From Natrinema limicola JCM 13563 (lineage in GTDB: Archaea; Halobacteriota; Halobacteria; Halobacteriales; Natrialbaceae), in assembly GCF_000337475.1 (NCBI RefSeq), contig NZ_AOIT01000034.1, forward strand, positions 38,556 through 102,555: DNA of 64,000 nucleotides, in the 5' to 3' direction. Within the stretch, counting starts at the first letter, position 1. Each line of letters opens with the position of its first letter. Under the pieces are notes generated by a model, which saw only the letters and a program-made list of their open reading frames with translations, was not told the DNA's origin and did no database searches. The position numbers were made by a program, and so were the translations under genes. This document shows positions 60,226 through 64,000 of the stretch, one piece after another.

Positions 60226-60501
60226 CTAAAAGTCGACGTACTGTTCCTCCCACTCCCGACGAGCTTCGATCTGTTCTCGACCGGCATCGGTGATCGCATA
60301 GTAGTTCGTTCGTCTGTCGAGCTGTCCTTTCTCGACCAGCTCTTTGTTGACGAGCGTATCGAGATTCGGGTACAACCGCCCGTGATTTATCTCCGAGCTG
60401 TAATATTTCTCGACCTCGTCTTTGACGGTCTGCCCCGACGGGCGGTCAGCTCCTGCGATCACGTACAGCAGGTCGCGCTGGAAGCCGGTCAGATCGTGCA
60501 T
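60226..60501 (-). CDS. PadR-family transcriptional regulator
   Basis: A 91-residue winged-helix protein: LTGFQRDLLYVIAGADRPSGQTVKDEVEKYY, INHGRLYPNLDTLVNKELVEKG and NYYAITDAGREQIEAR match the haloarchaeal PadR form. It would bind DNA as a dimer; the ligand is unknown. ATAACAAAT (60544-60536) lies 35 nt before ATG 60501, so it may be read from the same promoter class. It lies just upstream of the DUF1616 gene on the same strand. Confidence 0.85.
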   Translation of the reverse strand: MHDLTGFQRDLLYVIAGADRPSGQTVKDEVEKYYSSEINHGRLYPNLDTLVNKELVEKGQLDRRTNYYAITDAGREQIEARREWEEQYVDF

Positions 60502-60733
60502 TGCTCAATCACACAGACCGTTCCACTGAGTGGATATTTGTTATCCGTATCATACAGTGACCCTTCCGTCCGTCCATCCTGCGTTACTCGAGCGTAACTG
60601 CGGCTTCTCGTGACAGTCACTCGATCGTCAGCGGGGCCGTTGTGACGGCGCTCGAGGATGCTGTCGTCCGGGAAACGTGCTGGTGGGGACAGCGAACGGA
60701 TAGCTATCGCGTCGGTAATACGATCGTCGGCAG

Positions 60734-61066
60734 TCAGCCGTCGCCCTCTGCTATCGCGACGGTAATGCCGTCCGCGTCGATTCGGACACGGAGGACGTCG
60801 ACGGTCGACTCGTAGGCGGTCGTATGTGAGCCGTCGTCTTCGAATCGCACGCATTCTTCGATGAGATCGCTCTCGAGGAGATTGTTGATTCGTCGGTACA
60901 CCGTTGCCGACGAGCTCTCCGTTCGTTCGGTCAGTTCCTTTGCCGTCTTCGGCCCTTCGCTCGTTGCGATGAGGATCGTCCGGGCACAGTCGTCCCCGAG
61001 GACGTCGAGTTGGGCCGCTGGATCGGCGGTCGATTCCGATCGGGTGTTACTCGCTTGTGTTGACAT
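60734..61066 (-). CDS. Winged-helix (ArsR-like) transcriptional regulator
   Basis: A 110-residue protein from ATG 61066 (GTG 61078 is also in frame). The helix-turn-helix is LDVLGDDCARTILIATSEGPKTAKELTERTESSSATVYRRINNLLESDLIEE, followed by a short beta-strand region. It is a haloarchaeal ArsR-like regulator. A TATA-like GAATAGATACG lies about 30 nt upstream. Confidence 0.8.
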   Translation of the reverse strand: MSTQASNTRSESTADPAAQLDVLGDDCARTILIATSEGPKTAKELTERTESSSATVYRRINNLLESDLIEECVRFEDDGSHTTAYESTVDVLRVRIDADGITVAIAEGDG

Positions 61067-61707
61067 GATTGTGATCACCCGTCTATGACGGGGCGTATCT
61101 ATTCGCTCTCTGGGAGAGGTGCCGATTCGAGAGGGCCGAGATACTGCCGGCCGTCACCGGACGTGAGAGTCGCCGAGATCGTCCGGCGAACCCACCGTAC
61201 GGACAGCCCACAGTATCGCTGGACCACCACTGCCGGGGATACCACGGTTACATTCCGACACGAGGATCGGTAAGCGATAGTGGTATTTTATAACGATGTA
61301 CCTTACAAGCTGCCGCCACTTCGTTCCACGACGTAAGATCGTATTTCGAGGCGGAAACTGCAGCTTTCAACACCGTCCTGGCATCGTCAACAACGCGTTT
61401 GCTCACTGAATGAACGCCAATACAGCTGAATTCGGGTTGAAGTCGAACGACGCGTCTTCGGCGACAATCCGGGTATAACCCTGCTACTGGACGATCTCGG
61501 CCAGCAAGCGGTTGTTTCCCGACTCTCTAGACCAACGTCACTTATGAACAGTCAACGTCCTTTATTCGCGTTTGCTTCCCTCGATACGACGATGTCCGGA
61601 CGCGTATCGGGCTGGCAGAACGGTCTCGTCGCCACATCGGGACTGAGCGCGACTGGTTCCGCCTGCGGCGAGACCATCGATACGCGTCCGCATACACCCC
61701 CAAACCC
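61067..61707. other. Intergenic region, no convincing gene
   Basis: About 640 bp. A strong AT core TATTTTATAACG at 61283-61294 could act as a promoter in either direction but no clear gene follows it. A 37-codon ATG frame at 61297 is not supported. Confidence 0.45.
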
Positions 61708-61899
61708 ATGAACGCCAAACAACACGACTGGAAGCCCATGGAATCGTCGACAGCAGGCGCTCGATGCCGAAACTGTGGGACACACGTCACACAGCAGTTC
61801 GCTCGCGTCTTCGGTGATAACGGCGATATCGTCCATGGCTGTCCGTCCTGTACGACGTATCGGGAGATGCAATCCGGCGGCCATCTCCCCGGCGAATAA
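61708..61899 (+). CDS. Small zinc-finger protein (DUF7563-like)
   Basis: A 63-residue protein with two knuckles, CRNCGTHVTQQFARVFGD and HGCPSCTTY, matching the haloarchaeal DUF7563 small zinc-finger pattern (cNCG-HV---f-RVfg----v-gCP-C). Function unknown. It starts at ATG 61708; no clear promoter box was found. Confidence 0.78.
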   Translation: MNAKQHDWKPMESSTAGARCRNCGTHVTQQFARVFGDNGDIVHGCPSCTTYREMQSGGHLPGE

Positions 61900-62254
61900 G
61901 TGCGAAACCGTCCGCGTGTTTTCCGGCAGTTTTCGCTTCTCGAGCGTCCACCGCTATCCCTCGAGTCCGTACCCTCGGTTGGTGACGGGTGTGGTGGACT
62001 GATACGGACTCCTATCAGCGAGGTTTAGTGTACCCGTGACCGCCCCGCCGATCCCGAGTACTCGGGACAGCAACCTGTCTGACTGCCTCCCTGTACCGTC
62101 TTCCTACCACAGGTCGCATGCGTCTCAGTCACGTGAATACTGTCAGCACCCACCGTAACCTGCAAAAGTTAAAGTTAGTGGTCAGTGAAGTGGGGATACA
62201 TGGTCATTGGTGGTGGACGGCCCCTCGAGAACCCTCGCGTCTTCTCTCTCATCG
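61900..62254. other. Intergenic region with partial palindromic repeat (copy C)
   Basis: About 355 bp. GATACGGACTCCTATCAG at 62001-62018 resembles the left end of the palindromic repeats at 33250 and 62776; the right end is not present. AAAGTTAAAGTTAG near 62165-62178 probably serves the DUF7344 gene. Confidence 0.45.
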
Positions 62255-62758
62255 ATGTCAGTTCAAACGAACAGAACTGAGCCACTCGAGGAGAGTGAGG
62301 TCTTTCACATCCTCGGCAACGATAGACGGCGGGCTATCGTTCAGTTGCTCGCAGCGGCGGACGGACAGATCGACGTCTCCGACGTTGCGACCGAGATCGC
62401 CGCGACCGAATCGGACACCACGCCCGTCCCGAATAACCTCTACAAGAGCGTCTACGTTTCTCTCCAGCAGACACATCTCCCGCAGCTGGAAGAAGACGCC
62501 GTGATCGAGTACGACTCCGACGCGAAGACGATTCGCCCCGGCGGCCACTTCGACGAGGTCCTCCGGTACGTCGACGGCCACTCGGACGACTACTCTCGCG
62601 TCTTGCAGCTCCATCTCGGACTCTGTACCCTTGGCCTCGTGATCATCGCGCTGGCCGGTCTCGAGGTACCCGTGTTCTCGAGCATCGATCCGGTACTCTC
62701 GAGTGTCATGATGTTTCTCGCCGTTGCCGCAAGCAGTCTGTATCAACTGCTTGGGTGA
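62255..62758 (+). CDS. DUF7344-type winged-helix protein with two C-terminal membrane segments
   Basis: A 167-residue protein from ATG 62255. It has EVFHILGNDRRRAIVQLLAAADG, TPVPNNLYKSVYVSLQQTHLPQLEEDAVIEYD and two C-terminal hydrophobic segments, like the 10199 and 58359 products. The AAAGTTAAAGTTAG box at about 62165-62178 is too far for a leaderless start at 62255; an out-of-frame ATG 62200 opens 26 codons overlapping this start by 26 nt. Confidence 0.8.
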   Translation: MSVQTNRTEPLEESEVFHILGNDRRRAIVQLLAAADGQIDVSDVATEIAATESDTTPVPNNLYKSVYVSLQQTHLPQLEEDAVIEYDSDAKTIRPGGHFDEVLRYVDGHSDDYSRVLQLHLGLCTLGLVIIALAGLEVPVFSSIDPVLSSVMMFLAVAASSLYQLLG

Positions 62759-62775
62759 GATGAGCGTCGGTGGTC

Positions 62776-62864
62776 ACTGATACGGTCTGCTGTCAGTCAG
62801 TTCCGGCGGGACCGCGAGCCGTCCTGCGGTCCCTCCGGTAAACAGTTACAGCAAACCGTATGAC
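62776..62864. repeat. Palindromic intergenic repeat (copy B)
   Basis: About 90 bp with inverted ends: GATACGGTCTGCTGT (62779-62793) pairs with ACAGCAAACCGTAT (62848-62861). It resembles the repeat at 33250-33340 and also lies between convergent gene ends (DUF7344 and the acidic repeat protein). Confidence 0.6.
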
Positions 62865-62982
62865 GGCTCGCTGGCTGTCCGTCGATCGACGCTGACCGCC
62901 CAGTCATCCGCGCACATCGACTGCGAGAAAAGACGCGTGTCCGGTAGTGCGGCAGCGCAGTGACGAGCCGAACTGGAACCGA

Positions 62983-64000
62983 TTAGTCGGCCGTCACGCC
63001 ACTATCGGCTCCGTCATCGAAACCGTCGTCGGTTTCGTTGATGCCGATCTCGTCTTCATCCGTCTCGTTTTCGAGACCGGTATCGTCTTCGGTCTCGTCA
63101 ACGCCCGCTTCGACACCAACATCGTCGGCTTCGGTCAACTCGATCGTCGCGACTTCGCCGGCTTCGTCACCCAGCACCATGTGGATGTACTCGCCAGGCT
63201 CGAGGTCACTGGTGTCGACCTCGAACTCGACGATTTCGCTGTCGCCACTCTCGAGCGTCACGTTCTGGTCGGCGACGAGGTCACCCTCGAGACGGAACTC
63301 GATCGCCTCGGTGCGTTCCGCATCGGTGGGGTTCGAGACGTTTGCCGTCACGGTGATGTTCTCACCGATCGTGGCGCTGTCTGGAGCCTCGAGATCACTG
63401 ATGTTGAACGCGGTCGCCTCGAGATCGTCCTCGACTTCCTCTTCTTCGGTGACGTTATCCTCCTCAAGGTCTTCGTCGATCGGTTCTTCTTCGGTGACGT
63501 TATCCTCTTCAAGGTCTTCGTCGACCGGTTCTTCTTCGGTGACGTTATCCTCCTCGAGGTCTTCGTCAACCGGCTCTTCCTCGGTGACGTTGTCCTCCTC
63601 GAGGTCTTCGTCAACCGGCTCTTCCTCGGTGACGTTGTCTTCGTCCTCCTCCATCTCGTCGTCGACTTCCTCTTCGTCAGCTGGCATCTCCTCGACGGTG
63701 ACGTTGTCTGCCGAGACGTCGCCGTCAGTGATGTTGTTGATCTGATCAACGATCTGATCAGTGTCGATGTCTTCACCGACGACAGCGATGTACGCGGTGA
63801 CGTTCTCGAGGGTTACGTCCTCGATGGTTGGGTTTTCGACTGTAATGAAGACCGGTTGCCCCTCACCCTCGACCGGAAGTTCGTCTATCGGCATCTCGTC
63901 TTCGTCCGGCACTTCTTCGGTGACGTCATCGACGTCCGCTTCATCGTCAGCCATGTCGTCTTCAGCCGGCTCTTCTTCGGTGACGTCATCGACGTCCGCT
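62983..64000 (-). CDS. Acidic exported-type protein with NVTEEEP repeats (N-terminus beyond window)
   Basis: The frame stays open to the right edge, so at least 339 codons are visible and the true start lies outside. It is extremely acidic. From the edge it has DVDDVTEE repeats, then five NVTEEE(P/E) units with a 15-residue period (NVTEEEPVDEDLEED), each carrying an N-V-T glycosylation sequon, then a CARDB-like domain (ATIGENITVTANVSNPTDAERTEAIEF to LEPGEYIHMVLGD) and an acidic C-tail. More N-x-T/S sites lie between (NVTAYIAV, NNITDG). A secreted or surface glycoprotein is inferred; the signal peptide is not in view. Confidence 0.8.
   Translation of the reverse strand, partial: ADVDDVTEEEPAEDDMADDEADVDDVTEEVPDEDEMPIDELPVEGEGQPVFITVENPTIEDVTLENVTAYIAVVGEDIDTDQIVDQINNITDGDVSADNVTVEEMPADEEEVDDEMEEDEDNVTEEEPVDEDLEEDNVTEEEPVDEDLEEDNVTEEEPVDEDLEEDNVTEEEPIDEDLEEDNVTEEEEVEDDLEATAFNISDLEAPDSATIGENITVTANVSNPTDAERTEAIEFRLEGDLVADQNVTLESGDSEIVEFEVDTSDLEPGEYIHMVLGDEAGEVATIELTEADDVGVEAGVDETEDDTGLENETDEDEIGINETDDGFDDGADSGVTAD
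63440..63650 (-). repeat. 45-bp tandem coding repeat, about five units
   Basis: Units of 45 bp encode NVTEEEPVDEDLEED with small substitutions. DNA units are nearly identical, so copy number may vary between strains. Confidence 0.85.

Noticed and set aside
61085..61273. 62-codon plus-strand frame
   Set aside because: Arg-rich, non-acidic product with no family likeness and no promoter at the right spacing.
62200..62280. 26-codon ORF overlapping the DUF7344 start at 62255
   Set aside because: ATG 62200 is at a leaderless distance from AAAGTTAAAGTTAG, but the 26-nt overlap differs from the mini-ORF class and could be chance.
1..64000. Search for tRNA, rRNA, CRISPR arrays and complete insertion sequences
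   Set aside because: No cloverleaf with flanking structure, no rRNA-like conserved segments, no short regularly spaced repeats and no intact transposase frame were seen by eye; a covariance-model scan was not possible.

Overview
The window is a haloarchaeal chromosome segment. The evidence is high GC coding with acidic proteins, Tat signals on exported proteins, an archaeal TFB, an XPB-like helicase, an HerA-like ATPase, haloarchaeal families (DUF1616, DUF354, PGF-pre-PGF, DUF7344, DUF7563) and start codons placed about 25 nt after TATA-like boxes with no Shine-Dalgarno, as in leaderless genes. Heavy use of CTCGAG suggests Natrialbales, but this is inference. No tRNA, rRNA or CRISPR was seen.

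Layout. 1-4 kb: FemAB-like transferase (cut by the left edge), alkaline-phosphatase-superfamily (AP) enzyme, DegT-like enzyme. 4-7.8 kb: HerA-like ATPase and XPB-like helicase. 7.85-8.32 kb: a tnpB-less IS200/IS605-type relic. 8.3-10.8 kb: small protein, TFB, DUF7344 regulator. 11-28.4 kb: three Tat-exported beta-helix proteins, two homologous polytopic membrane proteins, a PP-loop protein, an AP enzyme, FemAB, a YdjM-like protein, DUF1616 and a beta-propeller. 28.5-46 kb: flippase, AP enzymes, GT4, FemAB, alpha/alpha toroid, DUF354, PGF-pre-PGF protein, deacetylases and UDP-GlcNAc 2-epimerase. 46-58 kb: a Gfo/Idh - DUF362 - epimerase operon, GT4, a second DUF354 protein, and a compact operon of acetyltransferase, aminotransferase, two dehydrogenases and GT2. 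58-64 kb: regulators, second DUF1616, zinc ribbons, and an acidic sequon-repeat protein cut by the right edge.

Together this looks like a large surface-polysaccharide or glycoconjugate locus. One arm makes a UDP-linked di-N-acetylated hexuronic acid (57.9-53.6 kb operon plus the epimerase at 42 kb). Glycosyltransferases, GT-C-like membrane proteins and a flippase would assemble and move the glycan. Five AP-superfamily enzymes and three FemAB proteins probably decorate it. The beta-helix, propeller and PGF-pre-PGF proteins are likely exported partners.

The most unusual signal is regulatory. Many locus genes carry a shared box close to ATAACAAAG. In a first set the box lies 24-28 nt before the gene's start codon. 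In a second set it lies 25-30 nt before a 12-23 codon mini-ORF whose stop overlaps the start codon of the real gene (ATGA, GTGA or TAGTG). This suggests leaderless mini-ORFs that couple translation to the downstream gene.
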